DNA from: Novosphingobium sp.
GTDB lineage: Bacteria; Pseudomonadota; Alphaproteobacteria; Sphingomonadales; Sphingomonadaceae
Direction: 5' to 3'
Length of the DNA stretch: 5,422 bases
Assembly: GCA_021299075.1 (NCBI GenBank)
Contig: JAJTFU010000208.1
Coordinates: 1 to 5,422 of the forward strand
Both the position numbers and the translations under genes were made by a program. The notes beneath the pieces are model-generated. The model did not search any database. It was not told where the DNA came from and worked only from the letters and a program-made list of their open reading frames with translations. Shown in pieces: positions 5,193 to 5,422 of the stretch (the stretch's first letter is position 1; the number at the start of each line of letters is the position of its first letter).

Positions 5193-5422
5193 CCGAGCGC
5201 CGCCGCCCACTCGGCTTCCTTGAAACCGACCAGGATGCCGCCGGGATGCTCGACGATCGGGCGCTTGATGCAGCTCGAGTTGGCTACCATCAGCGCCACC
5301 GCCTTGGCCTGATCCAGATCGGCCTTGTCCGCCTCGGGCAGCTTCTTGAAGGTCGTGCCGGCGCGATTGAGCACTTTGTCCCAGCCCGCCGCATCGCACC
5401 AAGCCGCCAGCTTCGACGCATC
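5189..5422 (-). CDS. ArsC/Spx (YffB-like) family reductase-like protein, C-terminal part
   Basis: The minus-strand frame is open from the right edge to TGA (5191-5189), giving the last 77 residues. The sequence includes LAAWCDAAGWDKVLNRAGTT, then FKKLPEADKADL, and SSCIKRPIVEHPGGILVGF. The pattern of W-x(5)-LNR-x-G-T-x-(F/W)-(K/R)-x-L, an A-x-x-L/M-x-x-N-x-S-x-IKRP core and a following (L/I)VGF is typical of the ArsC-like thioredoxin-fold family (YffB/Spx/arsenate reductase group). The N-terminal CxxxxxK/CxxC active-site region is outside the window, so true arsenate reductase activity cannot be judged; in many proteobacteria this YffB-like branch is not an arsenic gene. A GTG at 5374 is internal. 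The stop overlaps the pnuC start by 4 nt (ATGA), indicating one operon. Confidence 0.87.
   Translation of the reverse strand, partial: DASKLAAWCDAAGWDKVLNRAGTTFKKLPEADKADLDQAKAVALMVANSSCIKRPIVEHPGGILVGFKEAEWAAALG

Noticed and set aside
4584..5402. A longer PnuC with 70 extra N-terminal residues
   Set aside because: The extension overprints the ArsC-like gene, is low-complexity and lacks membrane character; ATG 5190-5192 gives the normal PnuC start with an ATGA overlap.

Overview
The window is GC-rich, and its gene content and protein styles point to an alphaproteobacterium of the order Sphingomonadales (Erythrobacter, Novosphingobium or Sphingomonas type). The clues are a divergent lysC/ubiG pair, an MlaA homologue with a long Ala/Pro-rich N-terminal linker containing IVVTGR, a stand-alone NadR-type kinase next to PnuC, and the leftmost gene, which I recognise from memory as a sphingomonad protein. 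No database search was possible, so the taxon is an inference. I see no tRNA, rRNA, CRISPR array, insertion sequence or phage gene.

Layout from left to right. The C-terminal part of a TonB-C-like hypothetical protein (+) runs off the left edge and ends in a 20-bp tail-to-tail overlap with lysC (-, aspartokinase, GTG start). A 77-bp intergenic region separates lysC from the divergent ubiG (+). ubiG is broken: its N-terminal and C-terminal parts lie in different frames, and the roughly 14-15 codons expected between them are missing. The ubiG tail overlaps the 3' end of mlaA (-) by 31 bp. Upstream of mlaA on the minus strand are a 66-aa two-helix membrane protein and a 90-aa Ala-rich lipoprotein. 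The right third holds a compact minus-strand operon: an ArsC/Spx-family reductase-like protein (partial, runs off the right edge), pnuC (nicotinamide riboside transporter) and a NadR-type nicotinamide riboside kinase. These three are joined by 4-base ATGA and GTGA overlaps.

How the genes fit together. PnuC and the kinase form a plausible vitamin B3 salvage pair: uptake of nicotinamide riboside followed by phosphorylation to NMN. MlaA and the two small envelope proteins belong to cell-envelope biology. LysC makes aspartyl phosphate for lysine, threonine, methionine and diaminopimelate. UbiG should perform the O-methylations of ubiquinone synthesis, so its disruption is the most consequential anomaly here; a real deletion and an assembly error are both possible.

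Other points to check are an mlaA gene with no ATG/GTG/TTG start before its conserved domain, lying in frame with the preceding gene's stop, and an internal Shine-Dalgarno plus ATG in lysC at the position where some bacteria start a separate beta subunit. I found no clear undescribed defence, mobile or regulatory system. Every base except short intergenic stretches (under about 105 bp) is covered by a gene or gene remnant.
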